A stretch of 60,000 nt of DNA, taken from assembly GCF_029227915.1 (NCBI RefSeq), contig NC_079883.1:26290001-26350000 (forward strand), given 5' to 3'. The notes below the pieces were generated by a model that had not been told where the DNA came from, did not search any database, and saw nothing but the letters and a program-made list of their open reading frames with translations. Both the position numbers and the translations under genes were made by a program. Shown here in pieces: positions 25,678 through 36,289 of this stretch. Position 1 is the first letter of the stretch, and every line of letters starts with the position of its first letter. The stretch is from Hydractinia symbiolongicarpus (taxonomy: Eukaryota; Cnidaria; Hydrozoa; Anthoathecata; Hydractiniidae).

Positions 25678-25762
25678 CCAAAATTCGGCAGGTTTAATAA
25701 AAAACACCACTGTTTAAGGGACTTAAACAGAGGTGTTTTTCATTACACCTGCCGAATTTTGG
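25678..25762. mobile_element. 85-bp palindromic MITE
   Basis: CCAAAATTCGGCAGGT at the left pairs with ACCTGCCGAATTTTGG at the right. The pairing continues through ACACC..CTGTTTAAG with few mismatches, so almost the whole element folds into one hairpin. It is non-coding and too short for a gene. Confidence 0.8.
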
Positions 25763-27218
25763 TGTCTGCCTATTTGGATTGTCTTTAATTAGACAGAACA
25801 CTGTATTTTACGGCGAAAACATCCTAAGATGAATTGCTTCTTTGCTTTCTATTTTCAAAATATAAAAATAAAAAACACACAAATTCAACATACTAAAATA
25901 ATAAACGATTTATACAGTTGTTATGTGGTAAAAATGTCTGGTGCCTTCAAATAGAAAAAAGAGTTTTAATTTTACACATATGCTACAATCAATACTACAC
26001 TGAAACCTTTTCATAACGGACACTATCCGGACCGAGAAAACGATTTTGCATAGAGAGGTGTACCGTAAATAGGGAGACTATCCAACTTTACTTGCTCTGT
26101 AACGTTACCAATGAAATCGACCAAAGTGTGTAAAGAAGCTGGTTCAGCGAGACGAAAGGGCATTAAGATAATATATGTATTGCCTATTATTAAGATTTCA
26201 CAAATTTTTGTTGAGATTTTGCTTGTGTTAGCAAAGACAGCTAACATTTTCTTAACTATAACATTGGCAAACTTCTGACTAGAATTATTTCTTTATGTGA
26301 CCTACTTTTGACGCGGTTCTGCGTGCCTATTATAAGGACGTCAATTTAAAAAATGTAATGCAATTAGAAACAAAATATTTCTAAAACCTTAAAAACAACG
26401 AATAAAGATGCCTTTAACTTTATCTAGCAAAGCTGAGAATGAGGTTGGATTGTAATAATAATATCTTTCGTATTACCAAGCGAGTCTGACGAGAGGTCAG
26501 CTTGCAATAATGGTATTTTTAAGATTAGTTTTTAAGACTAGTTGATACAAAGCAAGAAAATCTATAACCATGAGTAAGCGCTTGTGATGCATGAGAAAAT
26601 AGTCACTATAATTGATACAGAAACTAACCACAAATGTATTTCCTGTTATTTATTATTATGTTATTCATTCTACTATTTATCACCTACCAGAAAAACTTGT
26701 TCCAATAAGAAGTAAAACACAACTTGCCAACCAATTCATGTTTCAGCTTTTCTTATTTAAAGCTTATCAAGATCTATGTAAATGAACTTTTAGTAATTCT
26801 AAAGGACGGTAATGCTAGGAATTACAACTACACAGTGTTTTCTTAATTCTTAAATTGCCAACATTAAATAACTCTTTTATATCAAATAAAGAGATTTTGT
26901 CTTCATAATTTTAGTTATTACAATTTTGAACTTCATAATATAAATTTGCAAGTAAATAGAGAAGTGATATACAACAAAAATTGAATGATGTTTTTGTCAA
27001 CACAATGCATATCGACAACTAAAACTTCAGTGCCTGCCTTTACAACCATTTTCACTTGGATTAACATTTTTTTACAAGGCTAACAGCAAGCCACTTGAAA
27101 TAATTAAAACTAGCTGAATTACCGTTAAAGAATCTATTGAATCTCTCATTAAACCGATGTAAGGGATACCAAACAAAAACATACAACACAATAATTTGAA
27201 TTTTCAAAACTCACATTT
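25763..27218. other. Intergenic; possible TE scraps
   Basis: Around 26006-26080 the phrases ATAACGGACAC and GAGAGGTGTACC resemble dispersed terminal-repeat sequence of DNA transposons. The minus-strand frame at 26247-26023 overlaps it and is not supported as a gene. The rest is AT-rich without signal. Confidence 0.35.
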
Positions 27219-27283
27219 CAACCTCGACCCTGTCTCTTTTATAACAGGATGGCAAAAGGAGAAAAAACCTGACACCGAGGTTG
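27219..27283. mobile_element. Probable short member of the CAACCTCG MITE family
   Basis: CAACCTCG and CGAGGTTG face each other 49 bases apart. Only the 8-base ends match the better copies at 17464 and 33494, so membership is tentative. It lies immediately upstream of the virus-like block. Confidence 0.4.
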
Positions 27284-27343
27284 CTCACAATCTTCATTAT
27301 TCTATGTTTATAGCCGCTAAAACAGAACGTCTAAAATATAAGC

Positions 27344-30300
27344 ATGAGTAGTAGAATATCAGGGAGTCGAAAATATCAAACACCTGTTCCCGCGAGAGAA
27401 AACCAACCCAAAGGTGTCGAAGCCATCCAGTACATATTTGATGAGCATGACACGCAAATGTTGGAAGACGGGAATCGTATCAAGACGTGGAGGTTGAACA
27501 AGAACCTTAACCAACCACTGCCGGGGGCTATCATGCGAGAAACACGCCTCACATAGACATGCGCGTCAAGGTAGTCTACAGTTTCAGCTGCGATATTTAC
27601 CGAGGTGGTGGCGACGTGTCTGATTACCACAAGACCAAGAGTTCCAAGTCACTATCGAGCATGGCGGAAATCGAAGCCTTCAGAATAAGGGATGAAGTAT
27701 CTTGATCTGGTAGATCAAGAGTTCTGGACTAAAGCCTACCTACCACCCGATAGAACCATGGAGACCCCGGGAGCGTATGGAGAGAAAATAGTCTTCATGC
27801 ACGTGCGAGTCAAGATCATCTCTACGAGGAAGTCTTTACTCGGCTTTGGACCTTTGCCAGATTGGTTGAGCGAAAAGAAGTGCATCTACAGCTTTGACAA
27901 AGACGATAAAAGAACGGACAATTTGTGCTTCTGGAGATGCCTCGCGGTGCACTATCGGGGAGAGCGAAAGTAGCGTGAAAAGTACATCACGCGGAAAGCC
28001 CTCGTCCTGGCACGCGAGTACAACGAGGACCCCAAGCTAAAGCGGCAAGAGGTACATGCCACGAAGCTGTTGGACTTTGAGGGTATTGCCAAACGATTCA
28101 AGATCAACATCAGAGTCTTTGAGCCCAAGACGACAAGGCACCATGGCGGCTCGTCTACGGTCAGAATCAGCACGAAGAGGGGTTAGAAACGATCAACCTC
28201 GGCATGCTGGATGGCCATTGTTTCTACATCAAAAAGATGACTGTTTTAACGCAACACTGGGAATGCGAAGCGTGCAATTAACGGTTTACTCAAAGCAGCC
28301 ACCTCACGCGGCATAAGCAAAACGAATGCGAGGGTGTCAAGACGACAATCATTTGCAAAGGCGAAAAGGTAAAGCACATACCGAGAAAGTCTGAGAAGGT
28401 CTTTTAAACCGAGGAGGGTTTTAGTTACGCGGCGTGTCAATGGATAGAAGCAATGTCAAAATAGACGGGAAGGCATATACACCACGCGCTTTGTGGGCAC
28501 GGTGGCAAACGCGTGATTCGTTACGGGAAGAGAGACAACGAGTTCTACAAGGTCGACGGCTACGAGCCCCAGACCCAAGTTTTCTACAAGTACCACGGCT
28601 GCAAGTTGCTCGGATGTCCTTGCCAACCGAGGAGAACCAAGGCGGCTAAGAAACGTCTCGCTGCTACCCTGTACAAGGAAGAAGGCATCCAAAAACTTGG
28701 TACAGCATCGTTACAGCCTGGGAGTGTGAGAGCCCACCCCGAAGTGAGAGGTACTTCAAGAAGGAATTTCGACCCTACCCCCCACTATATCGTGTTTGAC
28801 TTTAAAGCCCTCCTAGCACCTAATACACCAGCGGCAAACAGCAGATCTAACATATCTGCCGGAGCATATTCCCGTGAGTGTCTCCGTTCACGAGAGTCTC
28901 AACGAAAGTCCAACATTCATCAAGCACAAGGATCTGCAGGTCCTGGTTAAGCGGTTAGTCGAGGAGCTGGAGAAAAGACAAGCCCTCATCGTTGAAGAAG
29001 TCGAGAGGTATGTACCGAGGCCCGAGGACTTTGAAATGCTTCCCGACAAGAGTCAAGCAGCTTGGGACGAGTAGGTGAGCCAAGTGGCTGTGATCAGCTT
29101 TAACACAGAAAGTACGAAATCAACCTGACCAAGCAATACTTTGTCGAGCAAATTGCCGAAAACGATGAGAAGATCACGACCTTGAGGTTCAAATTTCTCG
29201 ACATCAAGAACTTCCTCGCGCCGGGGATGAGTTACGCCGATTGGTGCAAATCTCTGGAATGTGGGCTCGAAAAGCTCGTATTCCCTTACGAATGGTTGTC
29301 CAGCTACGACAAACTGAACCCGTCGAGCACGAGGCTTTCTACAGAAAAACACACTCTCCCTCGAAGAGTAGTAAACATTCCCCGGACAAGTGCGGCTGCA
29401 TCACTATGAAGGACTGGCTGTGTGAGTAACACCTGACCGATGTGGTACCTTTTGTTGAAGCCGTCGACAAGACGAGGCTGTAGTACTATGACGACGAGAT
29501 TGACATTGTGAAGGACGCCGTTAGCATTCCGGGCGTGTCGATGAGATACGTCTTGAACAAGTCACTGCGTTTACACCCCGAGTTAGACCTATACGCACCA
29601 AGGGAGCCCTGCAAGCACAAATGCGAAGATAACTGCTTCAACAGCCGGTTCAAAGCTTGCAAAGAGGTTCAAATAGCCTGCACGGAGTGCACGAGAAACA
29701 AGGCCTACGAGCTCTTGCGGACGGGGATGGTAGGCGGTCCAGGCTCGTCTTTTGTAGGTACCCTGAGAGGGATCTGACAGGCATCAGATCCCACGTATAC
29801 AACGAACCCCGCGGGGGCAAGACCATTCTGGGGTACGACGCAAACATGCTCTATCCGAGTACCCTGCTGCAAGATTTCCCCTGTGGGAAGGAAAAGCTGA
29901 TAAATGTGGCTGAACCAAAAGCGAGAACAACAATTGGAGGCGCTAAGATAAGGCGTTCTAGACGGCTTGCTCTTCGGCTTTGCGCAAGTTGATATAGAGG
30001 TGCCTCCTGAGCTATATGACAAGTTCAGCGAAATGTCACCGCTATTCGTGGTGAAGGAGATACCCGAAGCTCAAATCCCCGAGCACATGCGGGAGTACTT
30101 GACCAAGACGGGGCGCAAGCGTGTTCCAGACACCAAAATCTATTGGGTTTGATAAAAGCCGAAAAGATCCTGTTGTATACTCCCGTGCTAAAATGGTACC
30201 TCGAACACGGGTTGAAAGTCACCGCTTTTTACCAGTTCCTCAAGTACTCTCGAGGTAAGCCCTTTGCTTGGTTCCCTGAGGAAACTGCTGATGCGCGATG

Positions 30301-30857
30301 ACAAGCTGATAAAGACCCAGACAAGCGCTTTGCTGGAGATACTGCTAAGATGAAGGGAAGCTCGATTTACGGGAAGATGATTGAAGACTTGGACGGCGAC
30401 AGAGACGAAAAGGAGGTCGATGCGGCTATGAGATCCCCGTACCTCGAGGACCTTGAAGAAATAGGAGACGCATACGAGATTAGAAAGGGTAGGCGCCGGG
30501 GTCAGCATTGAACGTGCTTATAAGTGCGGTATTACCGTCTACCTACTGCCGAAGCTGCGCATGCTGGAGTTTTATTACAACTTCATGGATGAATACGTGG
30601 ACCGTCGAGACTTTAAGTATTGCTACATGGATACCGACTCGGCGTATTTTGCCATCTCTAGAGAAGAGCTGCAAGATGTTGTTCGCCCCCGAATGCTCGA
30701 CAATTACGACGAGGATATGAAACACTGGCTTGTCACTGACAAGTACTCGAGTCGAACGGGAGGGTTGTTCAAAGCGGAATTTACCGGGTCTAGGATGATT
30801 GCCGTGACAGCCAAGTGCTTTTTTGTCGAGGGTACGTTAAAACGCGCCCTAGACTGA
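27344..30857 (+). pseudogene. Family B DNA polymerase with long N-terminal region, frameshifted
   Basis: One long ancestral gene is now split among at least six frames. The visible parts in order are an N-terminal domain from the ATG at 27344 (EHDTQMLEDGNRIKTWRLNK) and its continuation at 27692-27973 (PLPDWLSEKKCIYSFD, then NLCFWRCLA); a C2H2-like finger at 28261-28332 interrupted by an in-frame TAA; a FYKYHGCKLLGCPC endonuclease-like segment (about 28580); the exonuclease-like HYIVFDFKALL (about 28783); motif A GYDANMLYPS (about 29831); and motif C YMDTDSAYF (30623-30649). Such polymerases copy viral or transposon DNA. The breaks rule out a product. Its sequence style differs from the two older Polinton-type copies upstream, so it is a different lineage. 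Confidence 0.75.
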
Positions 30858-31319
30858 GAGCGGACATTGAGGAAGGCCCAATCATCAAAGACTCTATGAC
30901 GAATCTTGGGATCCTACTCGGCTTTTGGAAGATTCCTAGCACCGCTGCTGGTGGCTGCTCACACCGTGAATCACACCAAGTTTTCAGCGTACAAGACAGG
31001 TGAAGAACGAGATGACGAAAAGCAAGAGAAAGATGGGGAATATATGGTCAAAGATACTCTTGGACAATCGTGAAATAGTTGAGAGGGAAAATAACGATAG
31101 CAGGTACAAATTCAGTAAACCGCGGTAAAGGGATTGGTGTAGTATTTACGGAGACTTTCACGCACGCGCGTGAGTGATTTTGACACCATCAGGGGATCGC
31201 TTTCCGCCCCATGTCTGTGAGTTAGAGATGGCTCCGTATAAGAACAAGATAAGATATGCTGGCAGAGAAGGTTTGAAGGCCTCATAGAGTGATTTCTTCA
31301 AGTCTTGTGACTTAAAGAA

Positions 31320-31680
31320 ATGAGCGAAGAACAGAGACAAGAAGAGACAGTTATCACAAGACCAAAGCAACCGGGAAGAGTTGCTTGGGATCGCAAATTA
31401 GCAGCAAAGAATAAGGAAAAGAAGGAGAAACTAAAGCAACAAGAGGGCACAGTAGAATCCACAGTTAAACCCTCTTCTGGGGGTACCCCCGGAGGCACTT
31501 CTGTACAATCAGGTGCTGTATACCTTGGCGGATGCCTCGTTGTCGTACTTGCCTGTGTACTACATTTTACGTAAGTTGCCTATGCCCATGCAGCAGCAGC
31601 CTGCCGAAATCTTAGAGCCACGTGCGCATCAGCGAGAGCCCAGCGCATCCCCTGACATCGATATTTTTCGCATGCGATAA
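31320..31680 (+). pseudogene. Small C-terminally anchored virus-like membrane protein, frameshifted
   Basis: The 84-codon frame has a charged, Lys-rich N-terminal half (PGRVAWDRKLAAKNKEKKEK), a Ser/Gly/Thr linker, and a hydrophobic C-terminal segment (VYLGGCLVVVLACVL). After about 31520 a second frame continues with a Pro-rich tail ending DIDIFRMR before a stop near 31678, which suggests one indel inside the membrane segment. Position between PolB and the ATPase suggests a virion or membrane accessory protein. I do not recognise its function. Confidence 0.5.
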
Positions 31681-31689
31681 GCATATAAT

Positions 31690-31985
31690 AAATGAGCTCT
31701 AACGTGACTCCCTAAGAGAAGGAGATAATCGACATGCTGTATGAAACTGTCGTGGCCCTTGGTTTCACTTGTGCAAACGCCATGGCGGGGAAAAAATTCG
31801 GTATTCGGTATAACGAGCCCCAGCACCAAGATGAATACAAGCAACGTAATGAAGATGATCGCTTATTTTTGAGCTGGACGGGCCAGTCGCAAGATGGCCG
31901 TGCAAAAAGGTTAGATACCTGCGAGTATCGTGCCAAAGCCGAAATAATTGTGCTGCGAGGTTCTATCTGCTACAGGCAGACATAA
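31690..31985 (+). pseudogene. Second small membrane-protein remnant
   Basis: Starts near the ATG at 31692 (MSSNVTP, then a stop), with a fresh frame from 31734 reading LYETVVALGFTCANAMAGKK. Past about 31800 another frame shows MNTSNVMKMIAYF before a stop, so at least one stop and one frameshift break it. Short size and position suggest another accessory protein of the virus-like block. Function unknown. Confidence 0.4.
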
Positions 31986-31990
31986 TAAAT

Positions 31991-32587
31991 ATGAACCTAG
32001 ATATTGTAAAGGATCCGTGCACGAGCATCTTTACTGGACCTACCTCGTGCGGTAAAACCCAGCGAGTGCTGGACTTGCTCGAGAACGAGTACAAAGCACA
32101 CTTCCACAACATCGTAATCCTTTGCCCAACGATCCGCTGGAACAAGACTTACTTGGCAAGGTTCTGTCTCTGGCAGGACAACTATGTCTTCCTGATAGAC
32201 CCCAAGGATCAGCTCTTCGAATGGATAGGAAAATTGTCGTCGCTGCTAGCGGGTGAAGAGACGTTGTTTATCGTCGACGATATGACAGCCAACGAATCTC
32301 TAGACAAAACGCGACAACCCCTGCTCGAAATTGCCATGAGTGGGAGGCATCGCGAGCACAGTCTATGGCTCCTCACTCAAAGCTACACCGCCTTGCCAAA
32401 GAACCTCTGTCGACAAAAGAAGCAGCTTTTCATGTGGTACCCCCACGACGTGCAGGATATGAAATTGATCATCGAAACGAACATGATCAGTGACTGGGAG
32501 ACCATCAAAGCCCAACTCATGAAGTCCAAGCATGCGAGCCTGTACGTGAGACTGGAGCACCCTCGGACCTGGAAGATTTTGGAGTGA
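31991..32587 (+). CDS. Packaging-type P-loop ATPase of the virus-like block (intact)
   Basis: 198 codons, ATG to TGA, uninterrupted. Walker A is GPTSCGKT at residues 16-23, followed by a parallel-strand segment (IVILCPTIRW). Walker B is LFIVDDM at 92-98. A conserved WLLTQSYTALPKNLCRQ segment at 126-142 sits where the FtsK/HerA-like and A32-like packaging ATPases keep a sensor strand. These enzymes pump DNA into capsids. Length suits the short Polinton/adintovirus type. The gene lies 14 bases after an upstream TAA-rich spacer and is followed by a strong hairpin. It is the only undamaged core gene in the block, which could mean chance survival or retention. The precise ATPase subfamily is my inference. 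Confidence 0.7.
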   Translation: MNLDIVKDPCTSIFTGPTSCGKTQRVLDLLENEYKAHFHNIVILCPTIRWNKTYLARFCLWQDNYVFLIDPKDQLFEWIGKLSSLLAGEETLFIVDDMTANESLDKTRQPLLEIAMSGRHREHSLWLLTQSYTALPKNLCRQKKQLFMWYPHDVQDMKLIIETNMISDWETIKAQLMKSKHASLYVRLEHPRTWKILE

Positions 32588-32595
32588 CGCAGCAC

Positions 32596-32626
32596 ATCAG
32601 TGTATAAGTAGTACTTATACACTGAT
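32596..32626. terminator. Hairpin after the ATPase gene
   Basis: ATCAGTGTATAAGTA and TACTTATACACTGAT are 15-base perfect arms around a single G, starting 9 bases after the ATPase stop. This could terminate or stabilise transcripts; the role is inferred. Confidence 0.55.
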
Positions 32627-32703
32627 CAGGCACGCATAGGCGGACAACCCATGTTCCCAACAAAGTATAATACGATATAAAGACGTTACAAATGTTGTGG
32701 AAA

Positions 32704-32724
32704 AGGGGGTCAATATTTACCCCC
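32704..32724. terminator. G5/C5 hairpin
   Basis: GGGGGTCAATATTTACCCCC forms a short GC stem between the ATPase and MSV199-like genes. It may be a second end-of-gene signal. Confidence 0.4.
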
Positions 32725-32846
32725 TTCATCCAGACACGTTTTACTGACAGAACCAGACCTTTATTGCTTTATCCTGATGTTCGGCAGACCTGAGGCAGAG
32801 TCCGGCTGACGATGATGCTCGTTAAGTTCCAAGGTTACAACAAAAA

Positions 32847-33493
32847 ATGTCTTCGATTACCCTGTTTAATACCGTGCCCGCGGGAGCCATCGAGACCCTG
32901 GTAGACAACCGGGGTCAGCCCCTCTTTAAAAGAACCGATCTCAGGAGGTTTTTGGGGATTGAGAAAATTGCGCGCAATTTTCAGTATTCAGCTGAAGAAA
33001 CCACAACGAGACAAGAAATAACGCGGGGTGGTGCCACCCTATCCCGGTCAGGTATGCTAGGAGGCGTGAAAAATGCGCATGACGTCTTCGTCAAATTAGA
33101 TGGCGCCCTAGAGATTGTGCAACGCTCCAGGAAACCAAAGGTTGTAGAGCTAATCAAAAGGCTAACCGGGAAGGAAGTGGAAAAATTGAAGGATGAGGTC
33201 AGGGAGCAGCGCAAGCTACTCGAGGAAAGAGACGTGGCTATCGAAGAGCAGCGCCAAGCTCTGGCGCTCCTTAAAGACGACCTCGAACAAATTGACGTGG
33301 CCATCGCCAACCTAGAGGACGACCTCCAGAAGAGGGAGGAAGAAATTGGTGAGCTGCGAAAAAGACATGTCCGCACCGCTACCCCTACGATACGATACTC
33401 CAGGTGGTTGACAAGAACGATCCTAACGAGCGTGGAAAGAAAGGTAAACATCGCCACTACATGATATGTTGTCAACGCAGAGTGCTTAGTACA
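32847..33493 (+). pseudogene. MSV199/BRO-like coiled-coil protein, frameshifted and cut by a MITE
   Basis: The main frame (205 codons from ATG 32847) starts with a globular part (PLFKRTDLRRFLGIEKI, then HDVFVKLDGALEIVQRSRK). This resembles the MSV199/BRO-N class of viral DNA-binding domains. A coiled coil of Glu/Lys/Leu heptads follows (residues about 110-170). Near 33370 the coding pattern moves to another frame, which reads YDTILQVVDKND and then HYMICCQRRVL, as in the C-terminal domains that often follow MSV199. That frame runs straight into the MITE at 33494, so the true C-terminus is lost. Such proteins are common in large DNA viruses and Polinton-class elements; their function is mostly unknown. 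Two disruptions make it a pseudogene. Confidence 0.55.
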
Positions 33494-33564
33494 CAACCTC
33501 GTTCCCAGGGCATTTTGCGTTGTTGATAAGTTGATAGCGGCGAAAAGGCCCTGGAACAGGCTGG
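33494..33564. mobile_element. MITE of the CAACCTCG family
   Basis: CAACCTCGTTCCCAGGGC pairs with GCCCTGGAACAGGCTGG at the right end, leaving a short loop. It is inserted in the C-terminal coding part of the MSV199-like gene and supplies that frame's stop codon. Confidence 0.7.
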
Positions 33565-35870
33565 TCACATGATCGCTTATAATTTAAGATAATTATACCA
33601 AAAAAATAATTTATGAACAGTTCTTGCCATGCAAAAATTTATTTCTGCCCCGCGCGGGAGTTTTATGTAAACAAGAGTACAACAAATATGGTGGTCGATT
33701 TATTTTGTGGAGTGGATAAAAATACTAGCTAAGGTTTAGCACTGACTTTAGAGAAACTAGTTTTTGAGAAAAATATTAAAAAAAGATACCATTTTTAGTC
33801 CAACATGATATGAAGCAAATTTATCTCGATAATTAAATTGATATATATGCGGTGTTTGTCTTTTCCTGTAGAACTACTGGTAGCTAGCTAGCTGGAGTGT
33901 ATACCGTCTAAATTACGTGAATATTTACCTAATAGTTAGTAGCCACATATATCGATGTTGTTAGAGTCATTACCCTACGTGGATACAAAACTGAATGTTG
34001 TTAGTCAATGTTTGAGTTTTTTTCATAAATATTGTGATGACAAGACGGCCGTGTTCTCCTTAAATCTTATGTGGGCAAATTAGCTAAATTATCTGTTACA
34101 TTTCTGAGAAACATTTTGTTAGCTAAAAATTTTGCAGCTGACTTTCATCATGACGTGTGTTGTTTATAATTCCTAAACCTCTTCCGCGAATTGGCGGCAG
34201 GCAAAAATTGCAGACGGTAAGCCGTGTGCCAGTCTAGTCCAAACTTTTTTTTCAGGTAGAGACATATTCTGAAAATGAAATTAAAGTATATATATAACTT
34301 GCATATAGTTTAGATTTAGAACACAAACAGTACAAAAGTTTTTAACCATAATTTGACTTTCTTCACCTAAGGTCTGCATTTTTTTGCCTGCCGATTTTCT
34401 GATTTTTTGGCCATGCACAAGAATCTTTAGAAAATGTAAACATTGGAACTCATGTATATACGTAGGTAAATATGATGAGCTTATTTGATATATTAACCAA
34501 GCCCATGGAATGTACAATAACTGAGGCACTTGAATGTAACCAGTATTGTGCTTTCTTGGCACTTCCTTTTAAATGGCTCTTACAAAAAAAGCTCTTACAA
34601 ATTCGTCATATCACAAATTTTATTCCCATTCACCTATATACTTGAGGATAGATATAAAGAATGATTTTGTATTAGCTATACTTTCTAGGTTTCAGAATTT
34701 GAGCAATTTAAATGTGGCTGATAAGGCTTTTGTAACAAAACTTCTAAATCTTGACCAAATAAGAACAAACAAGTAAGGTTTTTGAACAATTAATTCTTCT
34801 AAGGCCAATAAATGTCCTACTTTTATTTTTGGCCAGTGATTGATTATGCTCCACCAGCATATTTTTACATATCGTGGTCAAGTACAAATGGCATTTTTGG
34901 ATTAACACCCTGCACGTATATAATAAACCAGCTTTAACTTAACCCATTGTTTATGTCGTTCATATCAAATATATCAAATATTGTCCCTTTTACAAAATAT
35001 AATCAAGAACAATATGACAAATGTTTACATTTTAGAACTGGTAGAAATAGAGTTTTTTATTCTCGGGTTTTGGTTATGACCATTTTAAAAGATAAAACAA
35101 AAACATTCGGAGAAAATGAATTAATTTTATAAGAGTTTGACTGTAATATTCAACTGTAGTGAACCATTTTCACTGCAGTTGATTTGTGTAGTCATTTCAT
35201 CATAAAACATTAAATGTTTTGTTACTGATAGGGGCAGTTTACTTAGAGTATAAATTTGAAAATTGCATGATTCCATAAATTTTGATGCTGAATTCAAATA
35301 TTGGTCATTTTGGTTGAAAATGATCAGAAAGTGTCAAGCATGTTAACCCGGATCCGAGAATAATGCATAAATTTAGCACTACAACCTGTCATTCTTAGTT
35401 TTGATTTTAAAAATAGGAAAATTTGTTCTGCATATTAGAAAAATGTGTGCAACCCTACAATTTCTAACGTGTTCTTAACAAAATCACCTACCTGGAAAAT
35501 AATAGCCATTTAATATGTCCTTTATAAATGTGGTTGAGTAAAGCTGTCTCAGGAAGTTACGTTAGCTAGCTAAGGCAGCTACATATAATACACAGCCCAG
35601 CTAGCTAGCTACCTAGCGCTCATGAATTTTTATGGAAACAAACTTATAAATTAAAAGCCTTTCGCCAGTATTGAACAATCAAACTAAGCCAGATTAATAG
35701 ACTTTACGTCACTAATGTTCTGACAATTTTGCTTTTATCGACAAAATAGTTTCTTTAACGCTGTGTCTTTTTTCGCCCGACATCTCTAAATCTTGCGTGT
35801 AGGCGAGCGCCAAATTTGCATCTCATTATCTTTGGAATTTCAAAAATGAACCTACGTGCCGTTGAACATT
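33565..35870. other. AT-rich intergenic region
   Basis: No frame with domain support. Open frames at 34281-34562 (-), 34573-34776 (+) and 34947-35132 (+) look random. CTAG-rich runs (e.g. near 33890 and 35565) are simple-sequence. Confidence 0.45.
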
Positions 35871-35879
35871 TGGTGTAAA

Positions 35880-36110
35880 ACGTCCTTACGACGACGAACT
35901 ATGACTTGAAAAGAACGTCCTACAACGGACGTTTAACGGACGTGACACAAATGTTATCCCGCAGACAAAGCCGAAAAGACGTCCAAAGGATATCGTCTTA
36001 CTGTATGCCCTATGGACATACATAAAAAGGATGTCCAAAAGTTGTTAAAAACATGGCGACTAGAGAACCATTTCCTATGGACAACCTCTTCACGTCCTTT
36101 TGTTGTCCTT
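35880..36110. repeat. Degenerate ACGTCC/GGACGT-rich repeat
   Basis: ACGTCC or its complement GGACGT recurs many times on both strands at irregular spacing (AAAACGTCC, GGACGTTTAACGGACGTG, ACGTCCAAAGGATATCGTC). It reads as an old foldback or satellite-derived repeat. Confidence 0.5.
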
Positions 36111-36289
36111 CCTATTATCCAAAATGTCACGAGATTGTAGCTTACATTTTTAGAGGTTCAAAATTGACATCCTTCTAAACTGTTAAAGATAATGCTGTGG
36201 GAAAAGGCTGATGAATGCTGCTCGAACTTGAAGTAGTAATTACACAAGATTGTAAAGTTGCGTTATTTGATTTAGTTTAGTAAGTGGCA

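Larger units (their letters stand above)
27284..33493. mobile_element. GC-richer virus-like (Polinton/adintovirus-type) block
   Basis: Base composition rises visibly here against AT-rich flanks on both sides. The block contains, all on the + strand, a PolB pseudogene, two small membrane-protein remnants, a packaging-type ATPase and an MSV199/BRO-like gene. Together these are genes of Polinton-class DNA viruses or their integrated forms. No capsid, protease, integrase or long terminal inverted repeats were recognised, so it may be a truncated insertion. Short members of the CAACCTCG family lie at both edges, perhaps by chance. Confidence 0.65.

Noticed and set aside
26023-26247. Minus-strand ORF as a first exon of the receptor
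   Set aside because: It overlaps dispersed transposon-end-like sequence (ATAACGGACAC) and has no suitable donor or clean signal peptide.
33494-33530. PRSQGILRC as the true C-terminus of the MSV199-like protein
   Set aside because: These codons are the MITE end, not viral sequence; the same DNA occurs at 17537-17560.
34281-34562. Minus-strand 93-codon ORF
   Set aside because: No domain, splice support or composition bias; likely random.
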